Part shown: one piece after another, positions 37,356 to 45,711 of the stretch
Position numbering within the stretch: position 1 is the first letter of the stretch
How the letters are laid out: each line of letters starts with the position of its first letter
DNA from: JBGPQJ01 sp963829485
GTDB lineage: Bacteria; Chloroflexota; Anaerolineae; Anaerolineales; Villigracilaceae
Assembly (NCBI GenBank): GCA_963829485.1
Contig: CAWHIK010000002.1
Location: forward strand, 186,001 to 250,000
Length of the DNA: 64,000 nt
Reading direction: 5' to 3'
Position numbers and translations under genes: made by a program
The notes under the pieces: generated by a model
What the model saw: the letters and a program-made list of their open reading frames with translations, nothing else
Told to the model about the DNA's origin: nothing
Databases searched by the model: none

Positions 37356-37586
37356 CTATCCCCCACCTACCGGAGGAAAGATTTTTACTTCATCGTGATT
37401 TGTAACCACCGCTTCATCCAACTCGATAAGCTGACCGTTCACTACGGCTAGGTGAATATCGTCAACAGGAATCCCCAGCCCGGATAACACATCGCTCAGG
37501 CGCGCCGCCTCAGCCAAGTCCACATCCACCGAGGGTGGATGACCGGGAATATACAGTGAGAATTGTCCGCCGAGGAAAAGCTTCAT
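37356..37586 (-). CDS. MoaD/ThiS-like protein linked to aldehyde:ferredoxin oxidoreductase
   Basis: 76 aa from MKLFLGGQFSLYIPG to the C-terminal VGGG. Ubiquitin-like beta-grasp with VNGQLIELDEAVVTNHDEV, ending in the Gly-Gly needed for thiocarboxylation. The ATG shares one base with the AOR stop (TGATG). It probably supplies sulfur for the tungsten pterin cofactor of the neighbouring enzyme. Confidence 0.8.
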   Translation of the reverse strand: MKLFLGGQFSLYIPGHPPSVDVDLAEAARLSDVLSGLGIPVDDIHLAVVNGQLIELDEAVVTNHDEVKIFPPVGGG

Positions 37587-39481
37587 CAGGCTCCGATCAG
37601 GTCGGCTGCCCAACCCAGTGACAATTCCTCCAGCCGTTCGCGGAGCGGCATGCCTGTCTGTTCGTCCCACCCCTTGGCGCGGTAGATGCGGGTCAGCGCC
37701 TGCTCAAAATCTTCACGCGGGATGCCCTGCCCCTGGATGGCGCCATTCTCCAGCCCTTCGAACAGCCGCTCGGGCAGCACATCGTCCTTGCGGGAGAACC
37801 CCTCCCGGGCGTTGAACACGCGCGCCATGTTGGTCGCCCGCTCACCCATCTGCAGGAGTTCATCCAGATCGACATCCCAGCCGGTGGTGGCGCGCACCGC
37901 ATCGACGACATCACCTGCCTGAATGAAGGAGCGCGGCACGGGACCGAAGAAACACAACCCGGAGACCTTCTCGAAGCTGGTCCAGCGCTCGAGCGTATAA
38001 AAGTGACTCGTCTTCTCTACGTTGAAGACCCGCGGAGGCTGCGCGGACTGAAGTCCCAGTCCCTGCGCGCCTTTGAACGAAACAGACTCAGGGTTAAACA
38101 GCATGGTATCGTGCGCCACCAGCAGGTGGTCCGCGCCGATCTCGGAGATGGCATACCCCAGCCCCACGTTGTACTTGCCGCGCGGCTCATGCATGGGCAG
38201 TTCCTGTCCCTTGACCTGGATGGCGAAGAAATGCGCGTCACCACCGATCTTCTCAGCCGCACGCCGGCTGCCCTCCGCCAGCAGATCCCCAATCCCCTCC
38301 CGGCGGGCGATCTTCCCGATCATGGCCAGCATGGCTTCGGCATTGCCAAAGCGCAGATCGATGCCGTCGGTGTCCTTCAACCCGATCAAACCATGTTCAA
38401 AACACTCCATGGCAAAGGCGATGGTCGCTCCGGCTGAGATCGTATCGATTAAATATTGATTGCATAGTTCATTAGCCTTGGCAACCGCCTGGATGTCGTC
38501 CACACCGCAGTCCGAGCCGAAGACACCGACGGTCTCGTACTCGGGGCCGCCGTATTCGGATGGCTTGCCCTCCACCGCCACCTCGCGTTTGCAGCGCACC
38601 GCGCAGGCATAGCAGCTTCGCTTGGCAGTGAATATTTGCTTTTCGTAGGATTCCCACTTGATGCCATCCACACCTTCGAAGGCTCCCTGCCGGAAGTTGC
38701 GCGTGGGCAGGATTCCGCCCGTGTTCAACGCCTCGACCAGCCCCGGCGTGCCTCGCTGCTGCAGGTCCCAGCTCAGCGGATGTTTCTGCGCCTCCTGAGA
38801 AAGCCGTTTACCCAGCGCCTGCAGAGCGGACGCATCATTGGCTAAAGAAAGATATCGTTGATGCCCGCGCACCGCTACCGCGCGCAGGTTCTTGGATCCC
38901 ATCACCGCGCCCATGCCATTGCGCCCGTTGAAGTGGCGCAGGTCATTGGCGATATTGGCATAGAGCACGAGGTTCTCCCCCGCCGGTCCGATCTGCAGTA
39001 CGCGGATCTTGTCATCGCCCAATTCGGCGCGGATGTCCTTTTGCACATCGACCGGCGATCTTCCCCACAGGTGCTTAGCTGGCTTTATCTCCGCCTTGCC
39101 ATCCTGGATCCACAGATACACCGGCTCCGCCGCTTTGCCGGTGATGATGATGGCTTCGAATCCTGCCATCTTGAGTTCCGGCCCCCAGAAGCCACCGGCC
39201 TCCGATTCACCGTAGCCGCCAGTTAACGGAGAACGCGCCGAGATCACATAACGCGTCGCGGTGGCCACCGGCGAGCCGGTCAGCAGTCCGTTGGCGATGA
39301 CCATCACATTCTCCGGCGCGAAGGGATCGGTATGTGGGGGCATTTCGTTCAGCAGGAAATATCCCGCCAGCGCCTTGCCGCCCGGGTAAAGCCGGTAGAA
39401 CGCCTCGGTGAGTTCCTCGACGTCGATTGCACCCGTTGTCAGATCGACACGCAGAATTTTGGCAGTACTTCCGTAGGGCAT
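37586..39481 (-). CDS. aor: Aldehyde:ferredoxin oxidoreductase (tungsten enzyme)
   Basis: 631 aa, the usual length of the AOR family. N-terminal domain: KILRVDLTTGAIDVEEL and YPGGKALAGYFL. Pterin-binding region: NGRNGMGAVMGSKNLRAVAV. The [4Fe-4S] ligands are CYACAVRC plus the Cys in GSDCGVDD. It oxidises aldehydes to acids with ferredoxin. Intact, with a TATAAT on the minus strand at 39547-39552 as its likely -10, and coupled to the MoaD-like gene. Confidence 0.9.
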   Translation of the reverse strand: MPYGSTAKILRVDLTTGAIDVEELTEAFYRLYPGGKALAGYFLLNEMPPHTDPFAPENVMVIANGLLTGSPVATATRYVISARSPLTGGYGESEAGGFWGPELKMAGFEAIIITGKAAEPVYLWIQDGKAEIKPAKHLWGRSPVDVQKDIRAELGDDKIRVLQIGPAGENLVLYANIANDLRHFNGRNGMGAVMGSKNLRAVAVRGHQRYLSLANDASALQALGKRLSQEAQKHPLSWDLQQRGTPGLVEALNTGGILPTRNFRQGAFEGVDGIKWESYEKQIFTAKRSCYACAVRCKREVAVEGKPSEYGGPEYETVGVFGSDCGVDDIQAVAKANELCNQYLIDTISAGATIAFAMECFEHGLIGLKDTDGIDLRFGNAEAMLAMIGKIARREGIGDLLAEGSRRAAEKIGGDAHFFAIQVKGQELPMHEPRGKYNVGLGYAISEIGADHLLVAHDTMLFNPESVSFKGAQGLGLQSAQPPRVFNVEKTSHFYTLERWTSFEKVSGLCFFGPVPRSFIQAGDVVDAVRATTGWDVDLDELLQMGERATNMARVFNAREGFSRKDDVLPERLFEGLENGAIQGQGIPREDFEQALTRIYRAKGWDEQTGMPLRERLEELSLGWAADLIGA

Positions 39482-39703
39482 GGTTCACCTCGTTGTGTTG
39501 TCATAAAGCCGGGAGATTAGCCGGCGGTTTCTCATTCTCATGAAATATTATAGCCCAACGTGCAGGCAGGTATCCAGTCGCCTATTGTGATGGCTGTCAC
39601 ACCGTAGGGAAATAGGATAAAAGTGGGGGATAGTATTTCCCTCTCGAACTCGCTATAATACTGTATATAAATTGTCCGATTAAATCTTCCTTGGGAGGGA
39701 AGT
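39482..39703. promoter_or_regulatory. Divergent promoter region between aor and the T7SS-like locus
   Basis: A -10 TATAAT lies on the minus strand (39552-39547) for aor. A -10 TATAAT on the plus strand (39654-39659) serves the VWA-FHA gene, 45 bases before its GTG. -35 boxes are weak. No palindromic operator was seen. Confidence 0.5.
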
Positions 39704-42020
39704 GTGAATAGACGCATCCAAGCCATCGTTCTGGTCCTTTTCGTGTTGGCAGTTCCCTTCACGCCGAATTTTTCAGCCTTCGCCCAGGAGACCTGGGACA
39801 TCAGCATCAACCTCGTCTCGCCGCTCGAGCAAAAAGACGGCATGCTGCTGAAAGTCTATTTCACCATCACCGACGGCGGCTCACCGGTGATGAATGCGCA
39901 GCCCACCGGCGGACAGATCGCGCTGCTGAACACGGACTATGTCGCCAATGCGACCATCCAGAAACCGGACATCCCGATTTACATTGCGCTGGTCATGGAT
40001 GCCAGCGGCAGCATGGGTGGTTCCGCGGAGGTATTAAAGAACGCCGCCAAACTTTCCCTCAACAACATCCCCGACGATTCGCAGTTCGCGGTGATTCAAT
40101 TCGACGAGAGCATCGCGTTGCTGCAGGATTTCACCGATAACATCTCAGCCGTGAGTTTTGCCATCGATCAGTACAAAGTGTCGCGCAAAGGCACCTGCCT
40201 TTACGACGCCGCATACACAGCCATCGAATCCATGTCCAAGCTGCCGGCTGCCCGCCGCGCGGTGATCCTCTTTACCGACGGCAAGGATGAGAATGTCAAC
40301 GGCCAGCCTTGCAGCAAGCACAAATACCAGGAGCTGGTGGACCTGGCGATGAAATCACAGGTGCCGCTCAACACCATCGGCCTCTCTCAAAAAGAAGGCA
40401 ACATCAACGCGGTCGAATTGCAAGCCATGTCTGCCAGCACCGGCGGTTTCTCCTCCGTTTCAAACAAGGACGACCTGCCGCTGGCCTTCAACCGCATCAT
40501 GGACGCACTCAAAGCCCAGTGGATGGCCGAAGCGACCGTCTACCCGAAGCAGGGAACGAACAATGCCGTGCTTACGGTGAACATCCAGGACGAACAATCA
40601 CTTAACCAGGCTTTCACCGTGGAGTCCGAAACGGATTACCCCGGACCACCCAGCCCCGTCTCTGTGCGGCTGGATGGTTTGGTGCTCAATGCCGCAGAAC
40701 AAGCTTACGAAGTCCAGCTTGCCGTCACCTCTCCCGAGCTGGCAAAATATATCAAGATCGAGATCTGGGACAAACAGGGCGGGTCCAAGGTCGGGCGAGT
40801 ATATTTTCGATGATCCCGAAACTTTCAACAGCTTCTTTGTCCCCACGGAAGCCCTGACCATCAACAACAGCTATGAGATGCGGTTATCCGCGGTCAGCCG
40901 GGAGGACGGTTCTGCATTCGCCCTCAGCCGCGACCGGGATGGCAACCCCATCTCGCAGTTGATCCATGAGTTCAAGTTCGACCCGTCCTCCGCCTATCCC
41001 AACCTGCAGATCCAGTCCATCGTTGGGCAGGGCGGGGATCTGGTCATGAACGTGACTGTCACCAACCCCGACCTGGTCGGCGGATTCGACGGCTGGCTGG
41101 TGGATGAAACAACCAATACACAAGTCGCCGGCTCGAACTTCACTCACCCCGCCTTGACCTCCACCAGCGGCGCCATCACCATCCCAATGAAAGCCAACCG
41201 CATCGCAAGCGGACAATACAACGTTGTGCTGCGAGTGCTGGCCAAGAACAACAACGTGTTCTCAACGACCCTCTATGAGGGCGTTACGTACAAGGCGCCA
41301 TCCCTATTTTCACGGCTCGGAGTAGCCTTGATCGCCGCGCCCATCTTCCTGGTGGGCATCGTGGTCATCATCCTGGGCGTGGTCGCTTTCCTGATGTTCT
41401 ATTCCAACAGGCAGAAATCGATGACCGGAACACCGGTACTGCAGGGACGCCTGGGGGGCGGCATGGGCAAGGCCGGCAAAGCTGGCGGTTCGAGCCTGCC
41501 CGTCTCCGACAATGAACCCATCCCGCAAAGACGCGGCGGGACGGCTGCTCCGCCTCCCCCACCGGCGGTACCGGTGGCGACGCCGGCTGTCTCGCGCGTG
41601 GTCGAGCCTTTGCCCCATTCCCAGGTCCCCACCAACGCCACGTTGATAGGGGAAGGACCCGTCATCAGCGGAAACGAGACCATGATCGCTGCCGCGCCGG
41701 TCATCGCTCGCGCTTATCTGACCGTCATACGCACTCCGGCAGGTACGGCCTCGCCGGGACGCATCAGCGTGGACCAGTTCCCGTTCGTGATCGGCCGCTC
41801 GGAGGGTCACTTCAACATCCAGGACCCGAACATCTCACGCCGACATGCGCAGATCACTTATGACGACGTGCGGCGCGCCTATTTCGTCACCGACCTGCAA
41901 AGCAGTAACGGGACACGGGTCAACGAGCAGCGCCTGCCCGCTGGGCAGCCCTTCCAATTGGCTGCCGGCTCGATGATCGGGCTGGGGCCCAACGTGATCA
42001 TTCGCTTTGATATAAGCTGA
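39704..42020 (+). CDS. VWA-TM-FHA protein of the type VII-like locus, one frame break
   Basis: About 770 aa from a GTG after GGGAGGGA. A signal peptide ends near FSAFAQ. A von Willebrand A domain has a full MIDAS (DASGSMGG, the later Thr in RKGTCLYD, and FTDGKDE). A beta-rich segment follows, then one TM helix (LGVALIAAPIFLVGIVVIIL), a Gly/Pro-rich linker and a C-terminal FHA domain (VIGRSEGHFNIQD, SRRHAQITY, SSNGTRVN). An extra base near 40793 splits the frame. Topology: adhesive VWA outside, phosphothreonine-binding FHA inside. First gene of the locus; it could link substrate or partner capture outside to the FHA/pseudokinase network inside. Confidence 0.85.
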
Positions 42021-42032
42021 CAGGAACAAACG

Positions 42033-42935
42033 ATGGTAAATAATATTCGCCTTGACTACGATGCGCTGCTAATAGTTGAAAAGAAACTCAGAATTGCCGG
42101 CGAGGAGTATATGCAACTACACTCTCGCTTGCGTGATCAGGTTCGCGACTTGCACAAGGACTGGGAAGGCGACGCAGCAAATAAATTCTTCAACGAAATG
42201 GAAACCGAACTTCTTCCGTCTCTTTATAGGCTTGCACAGGCTCTTTTTTTAGCGCGCGACACCCTGAACAAAATCATCAAACACATGCAAGCTGCCGACC
42301 AGGATACTGTCCGGTTTTTCCAAGGTGTTTTCAATTTTGTGCTTCCTGGTGATTTAAACGTCCTGGGTGCAGCCCTTGCCGCCGGGATGGGCGCGGGAAT
42401 TGGCGCAGCCGCCGGGGGCGGCGTGCCGATACCCCACCCCAACTTCAACCAAGGGACAGCTGGAGGCGGGAACGCTCCCAACACTGGAACACCTGACGCA
42501 CCTGGCAGCCAACCGGCTGGAGCGGGCGCAGGAGCTTCAGCAGCCGGCGCAGCAGCCGGCGGGGGCGGCGGCGGGGGCAGTCAGGCTGGGCAGGGTCTGC
42601 AAGGCGGCCTTGGCAGCATGGGAGGCGGAGTCGGCGCAGCAGTGGGCGGTGCGGGCGGCGGATCGGCTGGCGGTGGCGCTGGCGGTTCAGCCGGTGCGGG
42701 CGGATCTCAAGCGCCTGACCACGTCTACGGAGGGACAGGCGGCGGCTCGAGTGCAGGAGGCGGAGCACCCCAGACCGCGCAGGGTGGCGCGGGTGGCGGA
42801 GGCGGCTCGCAAGGGTCTGCGGTCAGCGCTGGAGCGGCAGCCGCTGGCGCCGCGGGCGTGGCTGGCGGAGGAGGCGCGGCAGCAAGCAAGGCCGCCAAAG
42901 GTCGTTCCACAAAGAAAAAGAATCCGGGATCTTGA
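42033..42935 (+). CDS. WXG100-like protein with Gly/Ala-rich tail
   Basis: 300 aa. Residues 1-100 form a WXG100-type helical hairpin: DYDALLIVEKKL, then DWEGDAANKFFNEMETELLP (W-E-G turn) and a second helix. Residues ~110-290 are almost only Gly, Ala, Ser and Gln, then a basic end KAAKGRSTKKKNPGS. It starts 12 bases after the VWA-FHA stop. The tail resembles the low-complexity regions of PE/PPE-type or LXG substrates in general character only. Likely a secreted substrate or a chaperone-linked surface protein. Confidence 0.75.
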   Translation: MVNNIRLDYDALLIVEKKLRIAGEEYMQLHSRLRDQVRDLHKDWEGDAANKFFNEMETELLPSLYRLAQALFLARDTLNKIIKHMQAADQDTVRFFQGVFNFVLPGDLNVLGAALAAGMGAGIGAAAGGGVPIPHPNFNQGTAGGGNAPNTGTPDAPGSQPAGAGAGASAAGAAAGGGGGGGSQAGQGLQGGLGSMGGGVGAAVGGAGGGSAGGGAGGSAGAGGSQAPDHVYGGTGGGSSAGGGAPQTAQGGAGGGGGSQGSAVSAGAAAAGAAGVAGGGGAAASKAAKGRSTKKKNPGS

Positions 42936-42954
42936 CAAGCATAAAAAGGACTAA

Positions 42955-42983
42955 TTGACTCTGATTTTAGTTCGTGCTATAGT
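42955..42983 (+). promoter_or_regulatory. Promoter of the small WXG100 operon
   Basis: TTGACT (42955-42960), 17-base spacer, TATAGT (42978-42983): close to the sigma-70 consensus. It gives a leader of about 150 bases before the ATG at 43145. The leader carries GAGAGGAGG (43008-43016) with no start codon at the right distance and a second AGAAGGAG at 43088-43095. Confidence 0.7.
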
Positions 42984-43144
42984 AATCAAGTCTAAACCTT
43001 CAAACTGAGAGGAGGCAAAAGTTATCCATAAGAATATACGAAGGTTTTTGTATCACCCTCATTGCTCCGGTGGGAACGACTTTTCTAGAAGGAGATTTTG
43101 CCGGCCTCACATCAACCGAAGTGCTATCCAAGAAAGGATAAACA

Positions 43145-43471
43145 ATGGCCAGCATTACAATCCGAATACATTACGATGAGGTAGATCTTGCCGTCAAAAA
43201 GCTAAAACAGCAGGCAGCGGATTACCAGGCATTGCAAAGTAAACTAAAAAACGAACTCGACGGCCTGGTTCCAAACAATTGGCAGGGTGACGCCGCCTCC
43301 AAGTTCAAGCGCGAAATGGAGGATCAAGTATTACCCTCGCTAAATAAACTGATACATGCCTTAAATGTCGCTGCGGATACCGCCAGTAAAATCCATTCCC
43401 ATATACATACTGCCGATGAAGCTTGTCAGGCTCATTTCAAAAACATTCAAACAGTCAAGATCCAATGGTAA
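43145..43471 (+). CDS. WXG100 family protein (ESAT-6-like)
   Basis: 108 aa. Two helices joined by the classic turn NNWQGDAASKFKREMEDQ (W-Q-G), closely related to residues 1-100 of the protein at 42033 (shared DEV/DAL...KKL and QVLPSLNKLIHAL). No signal peptide, as usual for Esx substrates that leave through type VII systems. SD AAGAAAGGA. Confidence 0.85.
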   Translation: MASITIRIHYDEVDLAVKKLKQQAADYQALQSKLKNELDGLVPNNWQGDAASKFKREMEDQVLPSLNKLIHALNVAADTASKIHSHIHTADEACQAHFKNIQTVKIQW

Positions 43472-43486
43472 TAAAGGAGAGAAAAA

Positions 43487-43783
43487 ATGGCTGACATAAT
43501 TAAAACCAACTATCCGGCCATGGAAGCGATGGCCAGGTCCTGCCGTGAAGCGGCTGATAAGTTACAGGAAACAATTAATTTACTGAATAACATCGCCAGT
43601 CAGCTGGATGGAGGTGCGATGCAAGGATCTTTTGGAGAGCGTTACAGCAACGCCTTGCGTAATCAAGGTGTAAAAAGCCTCCAGAAACTGGTCACTAAAT
43701 TCAATGAAGAATCCAGCGATATCCTTGCTGCGAAGCAGGATATGCAAAATGCCGACAACCAGGCTGCTGGTGGTTTCAGATAA
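43487..43783 (+). CDS. WXG100-like protein lacking the Trp
   Basis: 98 aa, length and helix pattern of WXG100 proteins. The turn reads GGAMQGSFGERYSNAL, with Met/Gln instead of W-x-G. Starts 15 bases after the previous gene with AAAGGAGAG. A likely heterodimer partner of a neighbouring Esx-like protein. Confidence 0.75.
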   Translation: MADIIKTNYPAMEAMARSCREAADKLQETINLLNNIASQLDGGAMQGSFGERYSNALRNQGVKSLQKLVTKFNEESSDILAAKQDMQNADNQAAGGFR

Positions 43784-43796
43784 AGAGGAGGAAAAA

Positions 43797-44135
43797 ATGA
43801 ACATATTTAACTTCATCGGAGAGCAAATCCTGGAAGCAATCAATAAAATCACAGGAGGCGCACTTAATCCCATCGAACAAATGGTTATGGCACCGATCAA
43901 GGCCATTATCGGCCAGGTTACACAAGGCGGCGTTTGGAAGGGAAACGGAGCCAACCGGTTTGTCGAAGATTTAAACGGCAAAGTCCTCCCGGGTCTGTCA
44001 AACCTTCACCAATCCGGGCAACAATATACGGGCGGAATCCAAAAATCGTTTGATCACATGGTGCAAGCGGCCCAACAAGCCACGAATATGGTCGGTGCCA
44101 TGGAAGATGCGTTCAGCAACATCTGCAACTTTTAA
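43797..44135 (+). CDS. WXG100-like protein with W-K-G turn
   Basis: 112 aa from the ATG at 43797, preceded by AGAGGAGG. N-terminal helix FIGEQILEAINKI, turn GGVWKGNGANRFVEDLNG, second long helix ending AMEDAFSNICNF. Third member of the Esx-like run, 13 bases after the previous gene. Confidence 0.75.
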   Translation: MNIFNFIGEQILEAINKITGGALNPIEQMVMAPIKAIIGQVTQGGVWKGNGANRFVEDLNGKVLPGLSNLHQSGQQYTGGIQKSFDHMVQAAQQATNMVGAMEDAFSNICNF

Positions 44136-44147
44136 GGAGGAAACGAT

Positions 44148-44451
44148 ATGGCTACGAATGAAGTCTTTATGAACGTCCCCGAAGTCGAAAAATTCGTAAA
44201 GCAATTTCAAACCTTTGGCGATGTCCTGGATAAAGTTGCAAATGTGCTGAATGTAATTAGTATGTCATTAAAAGCAACTTCCTGGCTCTCTTTTGGAGCC
44301 ACTGCGGCTATGGCGGCGATAGTCGACTCGGTCATACCCTCTATTCAAAATATGGCAAAGCTGATGAGGACAATCTCTGGATGATATTGTGGGCGCCATC
44401 AAGGCTTATCGTGATGGCGATTTATCCGGTTCCCAACGGTTTGCCGGTTAA
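44148..44451 (+). CDS. Small Esx-like/accessory protein, one frame break
   Basis: About 100 aa. MATNEVFMNVPEVEKFVKQF, then SLKATSWLSFGATAAMAAIVD, a hydrophobic helix. An extra g near 44381 hides the end; in frame 1 it continues DDIVGAIKAYRDGDLSGSQR and stops at 44449. SD AAGGAGG. Fold and size suggest an Esx-like partner but the W-x-G turn (W-L-S-F-G) is imperfect. Last gene of the run. Confidence 0.6.
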
Positions 44452-44532
44452 TTTTATTAGAACCTGGCAGGCAAAGCGCGAACCTTCTCAAAACGACAAG
44501 CCTGCTTGTGGCCTAAAACAAAAATGGAAGCG

Positions 44533-44580
44533 AGGAATCCGCGCCTACAGAGTATCAAATTCCTGCAGGCGCGGATTCCT
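44533..44580 (+). terminator. Hairpin after the small WXG100 genes
   Basis: A 14-bp perfect stem (44533-44546 with 44567-44580), 20-base loop, followed by TTTCC. It may end most transcripts of the abundant small proteins before the pseudokinase and motor genes. Confidence 0.6.
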
Positions 44581-44625
44581 TTCCTGCGGTAATCAACGTC
44601 AAGCCAGCTTTTCCTGTGAGGCTTT

Positions 44626-45696
44626 ATGAAGCGAATCTGTCAACGCTGCAATGTGATATCCCAGGACTTTAACCTGTGGTGTCAGGAAAAGTACTGCCCG
44701 GCCGAAAACGCCACCGAGATCTTCGACAACGGTGAATGGTTCGGTCCGATCGAAATCGTCCAACCCATTGTGATCACACGCTCCGCCATCGTTTACCAGG
44801 CACGGCGCGGCGATGAGAAGGTCCTGCTCAAGGTGGCCAACGTCGGCTGCGAGGAGAAGCTTCGCTTGGAGGCTAAAGCCTTCCTGCAGCTCGCCAAGGC
44901 CGGCCAGCACCCCCTGCTGCCTGTCCTGCTGCCGGCGCATCCTCAGGGCACCATCGACTACCATCCCTACGGCTGGACGGTGATCGAAGGCCGCATCAAA
45001 TACTACGAGGTGTTCGAGTTTGTCGACGGCACGATCCTGCGCAACCTGCTGCTAAAGAATCCGCAGCCCTGGTATCAGCACGTCGGCTGGATCATCCTGA
45101 GCATTGCTGATTGTGTGTACTACCTGCACCGCGCCGGCAAGCTCCACCTGTGCCTCAACCCCGACACGGTGCTGGTGCGCTTCGACAAGCAGGGCATTCC
45201 CCGCACAATTCTACTGGACCTCGGCGTAGCAGACCCTGGCAACTCCATTTACGAACTGTGGAATGAAAATTACAACCTGGCAGCCTATACCGCTCCTGAG
45301 ATCGCAGACGGCCGCAGCGGGGTGGGACCTGCCACAGATGTTTATGGCCTGGGTTCATTGCTTTATGAAATGTTGGCCGGTAAGCCGGCTTACGAGTATC
45401 ACCTCAGGAAGGATCAGACAGTTCTCAAGGACGTCATGGGAGGGGAGTTCAAACCCAGCGGCCGCATTGATCTGAAGAACATTCCCGAGATTGCTGAAAA
45501 ATCCATCAATCGCATTTACGACCAACGGTTTCCGGATGTGCTGGCTTTCGTAAATGCGCTGCAGCCGAATTTCCCGCCCCTTCCTGCTGAACGCAAGTCA
45601 TTCCAGGTGAATTGGCGTGTCGTTTTTATCGTTCTGGGAGCACTGTTGGCAATATCCCTGCTCCTGGTCATGGCATTATCCATAGTGCCTGGATAA
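44626..45696 (+). CDS. Membrane pseudokinase with N-terminal zinc-ribbon-like motif (EssB/YukC analogue)
   Basis: 356 aa. Residues 5-24 hold CQRC and CQEKYC, a possible zinc ribbon. Residues ~40-315 have a protein kinase fold: beta3 Lys69 (VLLKVA), APE as TAPE at 222-225, and ATDVYGLGSLLYEMLAG. The catalytic loop HRDLKPEN is HLCLNPDT (174-181), so the catalytic Asp is Cys, and DFG is DLG (198-200). It is therefore expected to be catalytically dead. One TM helix (331-353) ends the protein. Firmicute T7SS contains EssB/YukC, also a membrane pseudokinase, next to EssC; that order is kept here. Confidence 0.8.
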   Translation: MKRICQRCNVISQDFNLWCQEKYCPAENATEIFDNGEWFGPIEIVQPIVITRSAIVYQARRGDEKVLLKVANVGCEEKLRLEAKAFLQLAKAGQHPLLPVLLPAHPQGTIDYHPYGWTVIEGRIKYYEVFEFVDGTILRNLLLKNPQPWYQHVGWIILSIADCVYYLHRAGKLHLCLNPDTVLVRFDKQGIPRTILLDLGVADPGNSIYELWNENYNLAAYTAPEIADGRSGVGPATDVYGLGSLLYEMLAGKPAYEYHLRKDQTVLKDVMGGEFKPSGRIDLKNIPEIAEKSINRIYDQRFPDVLAFVNALQPNFPPLPAERKSFQVNWRVVFIVLGALLAISLLLVMALSIVPG

Positions 45697-45711
45697 CCGG
45701 GGAGATGACTT

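Noticed and set aside
40780..40815. Programmed frameshifting in the VWA-FHA gene
   Set aside because: No slippery heptamer or downstream structure is evident and the same type of one-base break occurs in many unrelated genes of the window.
42500..42890. Possible tandem DNA repeat in the Gly/Ala-rich region
   Set aside because: The codons are varied and no period is kept; it is low-complexity coding sequence, not a repeat array or CRISPR.
42367..42954. Alternative frame of 195 codons over the Gly/Ala-rich tail of the WXG100-like protein
   Set aside because: Open only because of the GGC/GCG-rich sequence; the frame from 42033 has the WXG100 domain, SD and operon spacing.
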